NCBI RefSeq assembly: GCF_014192575.1
Contig: NZ_JACHYC010000001.1
Span: 806,001-870,000, forward strand
From: Variovorax sp. Sphag1AA
GTDB lineage: Bacteria > Pseudomonadota > Gammaproteobacteria > Burkholderiales > Burkholderiaceae_C
Reading direction: 5' to 3'
DNA length: 64,000 nt
How positions within the stretch are numbered: position 1 is the first letter of the stretch; every line of letters starts with the position of its first letter. Position numbers and translations under genes: made by a program. Under the pieces are notes generated by a model that was not told the DNA's origin, made no database searches, and worked only from the letters and a program-made list of their open reading frames with translations. Shown here in pieces: positions 8,415 through 17,645 of this stretch.

Positions 8415-9901
8415 GACTCTCCCTTCGCGATGTAGCGCAGCGCACGAAGACCGGGCAGGAAGAAGTACGCACCGCCGAGCACCGTGATGAACTGCGGCAG
8501 GCCACAGACGCGCTGAGCGGGCCCGTCGGCCACCGGCATCGAGAAGCAGTCGGTTGCGGTGCCATCGGCGCGCGGGAGATGGTTGCCGATGAGCGGATCG
8601 CTTTCGTTCTGCGACCCATCGAAGCGGATGCCCGCGAGCCATGCCGACTGCACGAACTCGAACTGCCGCGCGATGTTGGCACCGAGGCAGATGAAGTGCA
8701 GGCCAGTGCCCTCTTGCGGCGTCTGTCCCGCGAGCGCATCCGGCAGCGAAACGCCGGGGCCGTATTCCCGTCCGCGCCGCAGCAGCCGATGAAAGCGCGT
8801 CGAGGCCACGAGGTCGTCCGCGAGCGCTTCGGCATCGAAACCCAGCGTGCGTTTGGCCCACGAGATGAAACCCGAAGGTCCCGCTGGCAGATCGGCATTG
8901 CGCGGATTGCTGCGGCGGATGTGCGCACCGATCGGGCAGCGCACTCCTGCATGGTCATCGCGGTAGGTGAAGGTGTTGCGCGGATCGTCTTCGCCGTCGA
9001 TGGCTTCATTGGTGCGACCGATCAGCGGCTCGCCTTCCATCGTGCGACCGACCATCGCTTCGGCGAGCCGCTGTCGGGCCACCGGATCGCCTTGCACCTG
9101 CGCGTCGATGAAGCGCCAGAAACCCGATACGTCCTGTTCGAGCTGCCGCAGGACGAGGTAGCTGCCGTTGCGGCCGAAGTCGGCCTTCTCCGGGGCATCC
9201 TCGGCGGAAGACAGCAGCGCATCCGGGTCGCGTTGCGCGTCGAGCAGCGGCCGGTCCGTGTACTCGCCGTATTCGTTCGGATAGCCGAGCAGGTACTCGC
9301 CGAGGCAGGAGAGATTGGTGTAGTCCTCGCGCTCCGCGTCACGCGCCACGCGCTCGCGCTGCCAGTCGATGGTGGGCTCGGAGATGCCGTCCACGAAGCC
9401 GAAGGGCTCGATGCCATCCATGTCCGACGTCATGAGACAGCCGAGTTGCTCCAGACCTTGCTCCGCGCCTGCCATCGCTTCGATGCCCCACGCCTCCAGG
9501 CCTCCGGGTTCCGCGTAGAGCATCACGATCAGGTGCGGGATCTCGTCGGGCGTTCCACCCCACTGCCAGTGGGCAGGATCGCTCGGACCGATGTCGCCGA
9601 GGCGCCGCGCACGCGCGGGGTCGCTCGTCATGCCGACGATGAATTCGGTCGAAAAGCCTTCGATGATGTCCTCGGCCACGCCGAGCGCGCGCAGACCATG
9701 GCTCGTGAATGCAATCTGCAGTGCTTTCGTGGGCGGCGGCTCCTGCGTCATTGCGCTGGTGACGCGCGCATTTGAGAGCCACGCGCGCGCGGCGTCGACA
9801 TCCGTCACGCGCAGCAGGAGGAAGACCGCCTGCGTCATGCGCTTGTAGCCGAAGCGCACGATGCCCTGGATGTCCTCGTAGTCGACCGGTCGGGCGCTCA
9901 T
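8411..9901 (-). CDS. DyP-type (dye-decolourising) haem peroxidase
   Basis: A 496-residue DyP-type peroxidase counted from the ATG at 9901. The signature GxxDG is GFVDG at 168-172 (catalytic Asp171), the proximal haem ligand lies in CPIGAHIRRSNPR (His327), and the distal arginine region is RLLRRG around 372-377. DyPs oxidise bulky organic substrates with H2O2. It is longer than bacterial class B enzymes and closer in size to the long C/D types. No Tat signal or encapsulin-targeting tail is evident. Both junctions, with the upstream unknown gene and the downstream catalase-like gene, are ATGA overlaps, implying translational coupling. Confidence 0.93.
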   Translation of the reverse strand: MSARPVDYEDIQGIVRFGYKRMTQAVFLLLRVTDVDAARAWLSNARVTSAMTQEPPPTKALQIAFTSHGLRALGVAEDIIEGFSTEFIVGMTSDPARARRLGDIGPSDPAHWQWGGTPDEIPHLIVMLYAEPGGLEAWGIEAMAGAEQGLEQLGCLMTSDMDGIEPFGFVDGISEPTIDWQRERVARDAEREDYTNLSCLGEYLLGYPNEYGEYTDRPLLDAQRDPDALLSSAEDAPEKADFGRNGSYLVLRQLEQDVSGFWRFIDAQVQGDPVARQRLAEAMVGRTMEGEPLIGRTNEAIDGEDDPRNTFTYRDDHAGVRCPIGAHIRRSNPRNADLPAGPSGFISWAKRTLGFDAEALADDLVASTRFHRLLRRGREYGPGVSLPDALAGQTPQEGTGLHFICLGANIARQFEFVQSAWLAGIRFDGSQNESDPLIGNHLPRADGTATDCFSMPVADGPAQRVCGLPQFITVLGGAYFFLPGLRALRYIAKGES

Positions 9902-11193
9902 AGCAGCCTCAGCCAAGCGAGCGCCTGTTCGTCGCTCATCGATGCCATCTCGAAGCCCTCGCGGATGCGCTGGTTGCGATTGAGGTCCGTGAGCGTGAGG
10001 CCGGGGTAGGCCTTGTACCAGACCTGCGTCGGCAACTGGTGGCGCCGCTGGTAGTACTTAAAGCGCAGTTCATGGCGCGCACCGCCCTTGATCAGCCAGT
10101 CCGTGCGCGGCCAGCCGAAGCCGTTACTGAAGATCAGGTTCAGGCCCCACGCGGCCTTGTTGATGAAGTCATCCATGTAGCTCTCATGGCTGCCGTCATA
10201 GTTGCTCGCGAACAGCACGCGCGCCTTGTCGTCGATGAAGACCCAGCGCGCGAAATGAATCGTCTGCACACGAGCCAGATGGCCTCGCCCGAAGACGTGG
10301 CGGGCCGCGTAGTCGATGAGCAGCAGCAGGAGTTGCGTCAATCGACGGCGGAACCATCCGGGCTTGACCGGCCCGAGCGCGGTGAAGCTGTTGGTGAGGT
10401 CGTGGTCCTCCAGCTGCTGCATCTCCCGCACGGCAGCCCGATCGGGGCGCGGGCAGAACTCTGGGTCGCTCTTTTCGTGGCGGCGCAGCATCACGATCGT
10501 GAACGGGGTCACGACGATGATCAGCGGCAACAGGATCAGCCCGATCAAGGGAATGCCGATCGCATGAATGCAATTGCGTAGCTGCCAGTCGAAGGGCGTG
10601 CGCTCCGTCGATGTAAGCAGCAGGCGGCCTTCGAGCTGCTCCTGCTGCACGTAGTCCATCAGTGCGTGCCGCGCGGCCTGCGGGTCGTCGGCAGCAGCGC
10701 CGTCACGCGGCACCTGCGCAGCGAGCGCCTGTTGAAGCGCGCTGTTCTCCCGGATCTGCTTGACGGTGCGTCCGATCCAGTTCACATAGCCCGCCGACGT
10801 CGGTGTCTGGCGGGCAGTCATCCACGCGAGCAGGTCGCCACTCGCATCGAAGCCTGCGCAGTGCGCGAAGATGCGCCGCAGGCCGTCTCCCGCCTTGTCG
10901 GCGAACTCCGCGAGTTGCGCCTCTGCCGGCCCGTCGCACTCGCCGAGGAATGCCAGGTAGACGGGCACCTGCGGCCTCGGCAGATCGAAGACCTCGAAGT
11001 CGGAACCCGTGGTGTCGACGAGAACCGCGAAGCGCGCGAAGTGCAGGCGCTCGAACGCTCCGAAGGGCACGAGCGCGTTCGCGGGGTCGGCCATGCCCGG
11101 CAGCAGGTTCATCGTGTCCAGCAGCTCGCGCAGCGCGGACTCCCGGTCCGGCACGATGGCTGCCACCACCATGAAGTGCGATTGAGGCGTCAC
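9898..11193 (-). CDS. unknown membrane protein translationally coupled to the DyP peroxidase
   Basis: A 431-residue protein I cannot assign to a family by eye. The N-terminal half (1-195) looks like an alpha/beta sandwich with two ferredoxin-like repeats (FMVVAAIVPDRESALRELL and LPRPQVPVYLAFLGECDG). Residues about 212-240 form a strong hydrophobic hairpin (IGIPLIGLILLPLIIVV and onward). The C-terminal half is rich in Trp, Tyr and Arg and includes LFASNYDGSHESYMDDF. The gene overlaps the DyP start by 4 bases. Membrane anchoring suggests it could hold or feed the otherwise soluble peroxidase at the inner membrane, but this is inference only. Confidence 0.8.
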   Translation of the reverse strand: MTPQSHFMVVAAIVPDRESALRELLDTMNLLPGMADPANALVPFGAFERLHFARFAVLVDTTGSDFEVFDLPRPQVPVYLAFLGECDGPAEAQLAEFADKAGDGLRRIFAHCAGFDASGDLLAWMTARQTPTSAGYVNWIGRTVKQIRENSALQQALAAQVPRDGAAADDPQAARHALMDYVQQEQLEGRLLLTSTERTPFDWQLRNCIHAIGIPLIGLILLPLIIVVTPFTIVMLRRHEKSDPEFCPRPDRAAVREMQQLEDHDLTNSFTALGPVKPGWFRRRLTQLLLLLIDYAARHVFGRGHLARVQTIHFARWVFIDDKARVLFASNYDGSHESYMDDFINKAAWGLNLIFSNGFGWPRTDWLIKGGARHELRFKYYQRRHQLPTQVWYKAYPGLTLTDLNRNQRIREGFEMASMSDEQALAWLRLL

Positions 11194-11200
11194 CGCATCA

Positions 11201-11632
11201 TCAGAACTTGAGGCAGAAGTCGATCAGCCGCTCCTTGCCCCAATACACCTTGCCCAGGTAGAAGTTGGGCGAGATCAGCCGGATCTCGTCGCGAATCCAG
11301 TGTGCGACCAGCGAGGTGGCGGAGTAGTCGAGCACGATGCACTCCTTGCCGTCGAGCCAGCTCTCGCCCTTGCCGACCTTAGCGACGATGGCCTCGACGC
11401 CGAAAGGCGTGACCTTGTTCTTCAGCACACCGTTCGCGGCATCGAACACTTTCCCCTGCCAACCGAAGTAGTTGATGATCTTCGCGATCGATTCGGAATA
11501 GTGCGTGCCGGGCGCGATGATCGCGGTGCCGTCGGCTTCCCCATTGGGAATGTCGCCGGCCGGGCTTTCGCGGAACAGGTCGTCGAGTTGCTGCTGCGAC
11601 ATGCCCAGCAATTGCTGCACGTCATATGCCAT
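11201..11632 (-). CDS. small protein of unknown function in the redox operon
   Basis: A 143-residue soluble protein with a strong ribosome-binding site (GAGGAGAAGG) before the ATG at 11632. The C-terminal half alternates beta-strand-like segments (ECIVLDYSATSLVAHWIRDE, FYLGKVYWG, RLIDFCLKF), suggesting a small beta-barrel or lipocalin-like ligand-binding fold. This is a guess from pattern. It sits 7 bases before the DyP-associated gene and 61 bases after the GMC gene. No signal peptide. Confidence 0.78.
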   Translation of the reverse strand: MAYDVQQLLGMSQQQLDDLFRESPAGDIPNGEADGTAIIAPGTHYSESIAKIINYFGWQGKVFDAANGVLKNKVTPFGVEAIVAKVGKGESWLDGKECIVLDYSATSLVAHWIRDEIRLISPNFYLGKVYWGKERLIDFCLKF

Positions 11633-11693
11633 ACGCCTTCTCCTCGGGGAATGCCCCCCTGTTCACAAAGTGTCTGCCGATCGATGGGGGTCG

Positions 11694-13565
11694 TCAATTT
11701 GCCGAAAGACGTGTGCGACCCGCCTCCTGCAAGAGCACGTCGGCCGCCTTCTCCGCAATCATGTAGACCGCCGCAACGATAAAGAAGCCGGGGATGCGCG
11801 GGAACACCGATGCATCGACCACGCGCAACCGCTTCACGCCATGCACCCTGAAGGTGCTGTCCAGCACACCGCCCTCTTCTTCCGCGCCAATGGGGCACGA
11901 GCACGAGGCGTGATGGCCCCATGCGGTGTCGCGCACGTAGGCGGCCAGCGCGTCGTCGCTCTGTGCATCGGCGCCGGGCGCGATCTCTTCGGCGATCCAT
12001 CCGCTCTTGATCAGCGGCGCGGTCATGCGGCGCACGAATCGGATCGCCTCGATCACTGCCTGCAGGTCCTCGCCGGCTTCGTCGTCGTGCTTGTCGAAGT
12101 AGTGGAAGTCGATCGCGGGCATGTCGCGCGGATCGGCCGTGCGCAGGCGCACGGTGCCCGCGCGGTTGCGCGTGTGCGCCTTGAGCACGGCCCAGGTGAG
12201 GTGGTCGTGGTACTTGCTGATCCACTTCGAGAAGCCGTCGAAATAGCCTTCGAAGCGCGCCAGCAGCGCCATGCAGAAGAGGTCTGGTGCCTGCCCGTCG
12301 CGCGATGCGGCCTGCGATCGCTGCACGACACCAAGCGCTGCGCCGTTCGATGCATACATGCCGGATTCGCCGTCGTTCCAGTGCCGCCACAGCGTGTCGT
12401 CACGATCGAAGCGCGCCCCCTCGAGTACCTCCCACGGCGCGCGCATGCGATGGGTAACCGCCACTTCGTAGCGGTCCTGCAGGTTGCGCCCGACGCCTGG
12501 AAGATCGACACGCACCGGGATGCCGAGTTCGGCCAGATGGTCCGCCGGGCCAATGCCCGAGAGCATCAGCAGTTGCGGCGTGTTGAACGCGCCGCCGCAC
12601 AGGATGACCTCACGCTGCGCACGGACCTCATGCAGTTCGCCGTTCGACGTGCTCGGCTCCGCATGCGCGCGGTAGAGCCTTTCGCCCTTGCGGTACTCGA
12701 CACCGGACACGCCGCCATCCGAATCGAACAGCAGCCGCGTCGCAAGCGCGCCGAGTTCGATGTGCAGGCGATCCGCGTGCCGCCGGGCCACATCGAGCAG
12801 GCGTTCCCTCACGCCTACGCGCCGGTGATCGGATGTCGCGAGCGGTGTGTAGCAGATGCCCTCGAAGACCTTGCCGGTTGCACGCCGGGCGTTGGGGTCA
12901 CCCATGCCGCCGCGCAACCAGCGCAGCGTGCTGAGCAGAGGCGTGGGCAGGTTGCTCGTGAAAGTCCGTGCGGTGTCGCGCAGCACGCGCACCAGGCCGT
13001 CGTCGCCAAGGACGGTCATCGGGATGGCCTTTTCGGTGCGCAACCAGCCATGCCATCCGTGCCCCGTCGGATCGAGACCAAGGTGACGCAACGCACGCCA
13101 GACCGGCCGGTGCCGGCAGTCCTCCACCCGCTGCGCATAGCGTCGCATGTGGGTCGCACGCCAGGAGAGGTCTCCGGTGATCTGGGCGATGTGGTCCCAA
13201 TCCGAGGCATGCGGCAGCATGAAGATCATCGCGTTGTGCGCCGTGCAGCCACCCAGCCCCGCAGCACGCGGATAGAACACCCCTTGGCCCGGCGCGTACT
13301 TCCAGTCCCTGGCCTGCTGTGCTTCGTCGGCGTAGTGGCGTACATGGAAGCTCCAGCTCATCGCCGGGTTCTCGCACGCGAAGGCATGGAATGCGGGGAC
13401 GTCGTAGTCGTCCGGCAGGCGGCTGGCGCCCATGCGCGGATCGCCACCCGCCTCGATGAGGAACACGTGCATGCCCGCCTCGGCGAGGCGCGCCGCCAGC
13501 GTGCCGCCGCCCGCCCCCGATCCGACGATGACGTAGTCCCACTCGGTCGGGTCGGGTCCGTGCAT
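11694..13565 (-). CDS. GMC family FAD-dependent oxidoreductase
   Basis: A 623-residue flavoprotein of the glucose-methanol-choline family. The FAD dinucleotide fold is at residues 11-42 (VIVGSGAGGG, then LIEAGGD). GMC signature regions follow (GLGGCTAHNAMIF, CGGAFNTPQLLMLSGIGP). The C-terminal active-site block is WGHHASCSCPIG (His551/552) and VVDASVFP. The position that normally carries the second catalytic His or Asn, after FPRIPG, reads FFIVAAVYM, so the active site looks atypical. There is no Tat or Sec signal, although its operon partner cytochrome is exported. Substrate unknown; GMC enzymes oxidise alcohols or sterols. Confidence 0.92.
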   Translation of the reverse strand: MHGPDPTEWDYVIVGSGAGGGTLAARLAEAGMHVFLIEAGGDPRMGASRLPDDYDVPAFHAFACENPAMSWSFHVRHYADEAQQARDWKYAPGQGVFYPRAAGLGGCTAHNAMIFMLPHASDWDHIAQITGDLSWRATHMRRYAQRVEDCRHRPVWRALRHLGLDPTGHGWHGWLRTEKAIPMTVLGDDGLVRVLRDTARTFTSNLPTPLLSTLRWLRGGMGDPNARRATGKVFEGICYTPLATSDHRRVGVRERLLDVARRHADRLHIELGALATRLLFDSDGGVSGVEYRKGERLYRAHAEPSTSNGELHEVRAQREVILCGGAFNTPQLLMLSGIGPADHLAELGIPVRVDLPGVGRNLQDRYEVAVTHRMRAPWEVLEGARFDRDDTLWRHWNDGESGMYASNGAALGVVQRSQAASRDGQAPDLFCMALLARFEGYFDGFSKWISKYHDHLTWAVLKAHTRNRAGTVRLRTADPRDMPAIDFHYFDKHDDEAGEDLQAVIEAIRFVRRMTAPLIKSGWIAEEIAPGADAQSDDALAAYVRDTAWGHHASCSCPIGAEEEGGVLDSTFRVHGVKRLRVVDASVFPRIPGFFIVAAVYMIAEKAADVLLQEAGRTRLSAN

Positions 13566-13586
13566 GAGGCGCGGTCGGCGTGGTGA

Positions 13587-16115
13587 TCAGAAGGTCTTGA
13601 GGAAGGCGATCAATGCGCGCTTGTCGTCATCGCTCAGCACGGGTTCGCGGCCGAACGATTTCTCGTCGGCGCTCAATCCGTCCTGCTGGTTGAACTGCGC
13701 GGTGCCGAAATAGTGGCCCCGGTTCACGACGAAGTCCGGGCACTTGCTCAGCTCCAGCAGGGGTCCGCGCACGGTCGAAAAATGCTTGCGCAGTTCCTCG
13801 TCGGTCGCGCCGGCGGGCACGTTGGCAAGCGTGCGCTTGAGCTTGACCAGTAGCTCCCCGACGTCCTTCACATGGCTGATCTTCTCGTCGACGCTATCGG
13901 CTTCGGCGCGCAGCTTGAGGTTGGCCAGCAGGTTCACCGGCACGCCCTTGGGGATCGGCCCGAGCACGATGTCGCCCTCCTCCTTGACCAGCCACGGCAG
14001 CCAGCGATGCAGCGTGCCCTGCAGGGGTTGCGCGGCTTCGGGCACGAAGCCGGACGGAATGGTCACGGTGCTGCGCTCGGTCGTGCGGTCGATGAGGCCT
14101 CCGACCTTCGCGCCAAGCTCGGGGTCGGTCTTGCGCTTCTCGGGCCACAGCATCTGCTCGATCGATGCATCGAAGACCTTCATCCGCGCTTCGACGGAAG
14201 GGTTGTTGTCCGGATCGGCATCACCAACCGTGTTGTTCAACAGGAACGGCGCGGTCGACCACACGCTGATCAGCGAAGGCACGCGCGTGAAGCCGCGGCC
14301 GCCTGCCGGCATCAGGTAGGGCTTCGGGTCGCCGGTGAAAGGATCGGCGATGGTGATGGTGCCCACCGACGGCAGGTTCTTGTAGGTCTGCGACGAGAAG
14401 TTGTCCCAGATGTTGCCGCGCAGCGCGTTGGTTGCGAGCGGGCTGCAGGCATTGGTGCGCAGCAGCGTCACCGGGATGCGCTGGTCCGTGGAGAGGTAGT
14501 TGCCGTCGAGGAAGTCCGGCGCCTGGACGACCTTGCGCATCTGGGCCTTGTACTCGTCGGTCTGCGTCCAGTTCCAGTAGCGCTTGAAGCACTCGACGTA
14601 GCCCGACCCGGCGCAGCGCGCGGCCGTGAGCCCGAGCGATTCGGGCACGGGCGGTGCCTTGCTCGAATGGCAGCGCGCGCAGGTGTCGGCGAAGGCGACC
14701 TTGCCGCGGTCCAGCGTGGCGGCGTCGGCCATGTACTTGTCGCCGCCGGGCGCGTCCTTCAGGTGATCGGGCTTCGCGGCCTTGAGGAAGAACTTCGCAG
14801 TGTCGAAGTTGCCGATCTCGGTGGCCTGCCAGTAGCTCGAATTCTTCTGTGCCGAGGCGATGAGGATCGGCGTGATCGTCTTGCCGCCGACGACCGGATT
14901 GAAGTGCAGCAGCCATTCCTCGCTGAAGAGGCCGATGTTCAGGTACACGCGATTCAGCGCACCAAGCAGCCCGACGGAATCCGCGCCGTCCTTCAGCACA
15001 CGGGGCGTTCGCACAATGCTGTCGCCCTTCGAGAAGAACTCGGTCAGCGGCCCTTCGGTCAGGAAGTCGTTGAACTGCTTGTTGTCCAGCTCGCCGCCCG
15101 CGAGCTTCTCGGCGCCGAGCCGCTTCGCGAGCCCCATGCGTGCGCCGAACTCGTAGACCGCGTTCATCGTGCGCGGGTTGTTGATCATGTCGGTAGAGAC
15201 CAGCGAGGTGTCCATCGTGCCCGGCCGGTAGGTGTGCGCGAGCTGGTACATGTAGTTGGTGCGGCCCTCCGGCTTGCTCGAGTTGTGGATGAAGAGCCGG
15301 TCCACCCACATGTATTGCGCGCCCACCGACGAACTGAGGTTCTCGAACTTCGGGCTGTTCGGATCGGCTGGCGGCTTCACCGGGCTCGGCCCCAGATGGC
15401 AGAACCCGCACGACATGCCGACGCGGTACGGCCGCACGAGGTCCTTGCGGTTGTAGTAGGTCGGGTCGGTGTAGTACTTCTCGGCGTCCCATTCCTTGGC
15501 GGCCTTCTCGTCGAATGCCGGATTGGGAAAGAGCCTGAGCCCCGCGATGCCGGTTGCGTAGCCGTAGTACGAACCCACCTGCTGCGTCGTGCCGTCGCCC
15601 AGCGGCTGGCCGCGCGAACCGATCTTCACGCCCGGGTACTTGGTTTCGTTCTCGAAGGGATCGGGTGCGCAATCCTTGCTGCGCACGTCGAGCCACAGGC
15701 CGCGCCGGTTCTTGTCGGGGCCCGCCGCGTTCTCGAAGCAGGGTTCGTTCACCAGCCCGAAGTACTTCCAGCGGTTGGCGCGCGAATAGCCCTGGCTGGG
15801 ATGCGAGCTGATGATCTTCAGCAGGTCGAAGGCGCCGAAGGTGTATTCGGTCATCAGGTTCCAGAAGCGGTCGTTGCCGCCGCTCCAGACCAGCCACATG
15901 TTGCGGCCGCGGATCTCGTCGGGCGACAGCGCGATGCCGTTGTCCATGTCGTGGAAGTAGTCCTCGTCCGCCTGCGGAAACGACTTGGCGTCGCGACCCG
16001 CCACCCGGGCTTCGTCGAGAACTTCGCCGGGCTGCGGCCCCTTGGAACATGCAGCAAGCACGGCGCAAGCGAGAAGCGGCAGGAGTCTTGCCGCGCGCCA
16101 GCATCTCTGGGTCAT
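13587..16115 (-). CDS. large di-haem c-type cytochrome lipoprotein, RoxA-like in layout
   Basis: An 842-residue exported lipoprotein. Its lipobox LAAC ends at Cys23 and is followed by Ser, predicting sorting to the outer membrane. Two c-type haem sites are visible, CGFCH (236-240) and CARCH (479-483), plus several additional cysteines. Near the C-terminus, RVPSLISVWSTAPFLLNNTVG-like text recalls the GIWATAPYLHNGSVP segment of di-haem cytochrome c peroxidases and RoxA-like rubber oxygenases, so an oxygenase or peroxidase role is possible. It is first in the six-gene operon, with a strong AGGAGGG site before the ATG at 16115 and 21 bases to the GMC gene. Confidence 0.88.
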   Translation of the reverse strand: MTQRCWRAARLLPLLACAVLAACSKGPQPGEVLDEARVAGRDAKSFPQADEDYFHDMDNGIALSPDEIRGRNMWLVWSGGNDRFWNLMTEYTFGAFDLLKIISSHPSQGYSRANRWKYFGLVNEPCFENAAGPDKNRRGLWLDVRSKDCAPDPFENETKYPGVKIGSRGQPLGDGTTQQVGSYYGYATGIAGLRLFPNPAFDEKAAKEWDAEKYYTDPTYYNRKDLVRPYRVGMSCGFCHLGPSPVKPPADPNSPKFENLSSSVGAQYMWVDRLFIHNSSKPEGRTNYMYQLAHTYRPGTMDTSLVSTDMINNPRTMNAVYEFGARMGLAKRLGAEKLAGGELDNKQFNDFLTEGPLTEFFSKGDSIVRTPRVLKDGADSVGLLGALNRVYLNIGLFSEEWLLHFNPVVGGKTITPILIASAQKNSSYWQATEIGNFDTAKFFLKAAKPDHLKDAPGGDKYMADAATLDRGKVAFADTCARCHSSKAPPVPESLGLTAARCAGSGYVECFKRYWNWTQTDEYKAQMRKVVQAPDFLDGNYLSTDQRIPVTLLRTNACSPLATNALRGNIWDNFSSQTYKNLPSVGTITIADPFTGDPKPYLMPAGGRGFTRVPSLISVWSTAPFLLNNTVGDADPDNNPSVEARMKVFDASIEQMLWPEKRKTDPELGAKVGGLIDRTTERSTVTIPSGFVPEAAQPLQGTLHRWLPWLVKEEGDIVLGPIPKGVPVNLLANLKLRAEADSVDEKISHVKDVGELLVKLKRTLANVPAGATDEELRKHFSTVRGPLLELSKCPDFVVNRGHYFGTAQFNQQDGLSADEKSFGREPVLSDDDKRALIAFLKTF

Positions 16116-16232
16116 GCTTTCCCTCCTGCGTCAGCGCCCACGCTAGCAGGCGGCTGGGATGGCGCAGTTTGGAGGGGGGTGCGCGCCTTGGCTATCGGCC
16201 ATGCGCGCTAACGCGAAGGGAGTATGCGGGCG

Positions 16233-17645
16233 TTACGGTCTCGTCTTGCCGCTCTTGCGGTAGCGCCCGGTGACCTCGGCCACCATCGCTTCCTTGGGCA
16301 GCAGCTTGGTGCCGCCAACCCAGAGTTCGGTCGCCCTCCCCTTGCGGTCACGCACACGGCGGATCGTCTGCCCGGGGCTGTTGAAGGCCGACGTCTTGCG
16401 GATGGTCCCGTCGTCCTTGCCGGTGATCGTGAATTCGGTCGTGGCGTGATCGAACGGCGTCAGCATCGCCGGCGCGATCTGGCAGACCACCTTGCCCATT
16501 GCGACCAGATCGGTCGTGCCCCACATCGACCACCAGCGGCCGTTCCACTCCTGGAGCCCCTTCGCCGGTGCACCGTGGCTGCCGAACGCGGAAAGGATGC
16601 TCGCCACGCCATCGACCCACGGGAACGCCAGGCCGTCGATTGCATTGGTGAGAACGGTGATGGTGAAGCCCGTCGCCGGGAAACGCGCCGTGCGCGAGAT
16701 GAAGCCTTGCAGGCTGCCTGTGTGGCCGAACCACTCCTTCGGCCCCCGACCGTTCATCATCGTGCCGTAGCCGTAGTGGAAGTCCATCGTGTTGCACTCG
16801 TCGAGCCAGCGGCGGTGCATCATCTCGCGGCGGCTCGCCGGCGAAAGAATGCTCTGCTTGCTGTCGGGCGCGAGCTGGGCAAAAAAGCGCGCCACATCCG
16901 ACGCGGTGGAAACGAAGCCACCTGCGGGCGCGATCGCGTTGCATGCGTTGTCACCCGGCACGATCAGCCGTTGGCCGAACGGAAACTCGGTGGTGTGGCC
17001 CGAAGCCATCGGCGCGGACTTCGGCAACTGCGGCATGTCGGGCACGGTTTCTTTCAGGCCGGCGGCGTCGATCACGTTGCGCGTGATCCAGTCCGTGTAC
17101 GCCGTGCCGGTGATCTCCTCGATCAGCATGCCGAGCAGGCCGTAGCCGTGATTCGAATACTTCAGTTGGACACCCGGCTCCATCGGCTGCTTCTTCGCGA
17201 GCTCTTCGAGAAGCTCGGCGCGCGAGAGGTAAGGCCGGCGATCAAGGAACTGCCCTGCGTCCGCACCGTCGCGCACCACGCCCGCGCCATGCGAGAGCAG
17301 TTCGCCGATGCGGGCCTTCGCGAGATCCTTGTGCAGCCCGCCGACATACCGGCCGATCGGATCGTCGAGCCCGAACTTGCCTTGCTCTCGAAGCAGCATC
17401 ACGCCGCTGGCGGTGAAGGTCTTGGAGTGCGACGCGATGCGGAAGCGGTGCCTGGGTGTCATCGGCTTGCCGGTCCGCATGTCCGCGACGCCGATACCGA
17501 ATTCGCCGATCAGCTTGCCGTCGTGGACGATGGCGACGGCACAGCCGGGTTGTCGGTAACGCTCGACCTGGAAGTCGAGCCACTTGGGCACATAGTCCAG
17601 GGCGGCAGGCATCCACGAGGGTTTCTTGCTCTCATTCTTCTTCAT
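16233..17645 (-). CDS. serine hydrolase of the class C beta-lactamase family
   Basis: A 470-residue penicillin-binding-protein-like serine hydrolase. Catalytic motifs are S-x-x-K at 72-75 (SHSK), Y-x-N at 163-165 (YSN) and an HTG motif in WFGHTGSLQG replacing the KTG triad. No signal peptide is visible, so it is probably a cytoplasmic esterase or peptidase-like member rather than a secreted beta-lactamase. A C-terminal domain of about 100 residues follows the catalytic part. Its start overlaps the stop of the upstream MFS exporter by 4 bases, so the two are coupled. Confidence 0.88.
   Translation of the reverse strand: MKKNESKKPSWMPAALDYVPKWLDFQVERYRQPGCAVAIVHDGKLIGEFGIGVADMRTGKPMTPRHRFRIASHSKTFTASGVMLLREQGKFGLDDPIGRYVGGLHKDLAKARIGELLSHGAGVVRDGADAGQFLDRRPYLSRAELLEELAKKQPMEPGVQLKYSNHGYGLLGMLIEEITGTAYTDWITRNVIDAAGLKETVPDMPQLPKSAPMASGHTTEFPFGQRLIVPGDNACNAIAPAGGFVSTASDVARFFAQLAPDSKQSILSPASRREMMHRRWLDECNTMDFHYGYGTMMNGRGPKEWFGHTGSLQGFISRTARFPATGFTITVLTNAIDGLAFPWVDGVASILSAFGSHGAPAKGLQEWNGRWWSMWGTTDLVAMGKVVCQIAPAMLTPFDHATTEFTITGKDDGTIRKTSAFNSPGQTIRRVRDRKGRATELWVGGTKLLPKEAMVAEVTGRYRKSGKTRP

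Noticed and set aside
13872..16211. 779-codon plus-strand open frame
   Set aside because: Antisense to the cytochrome c lipoprotein gene, which has haem motifs and a lipobox.
16116..16232. Promoter of the six-gene redox operon
   Set aside because: The gap must contain it, but I found no convincing -35/-10 pair, so none is annotated.
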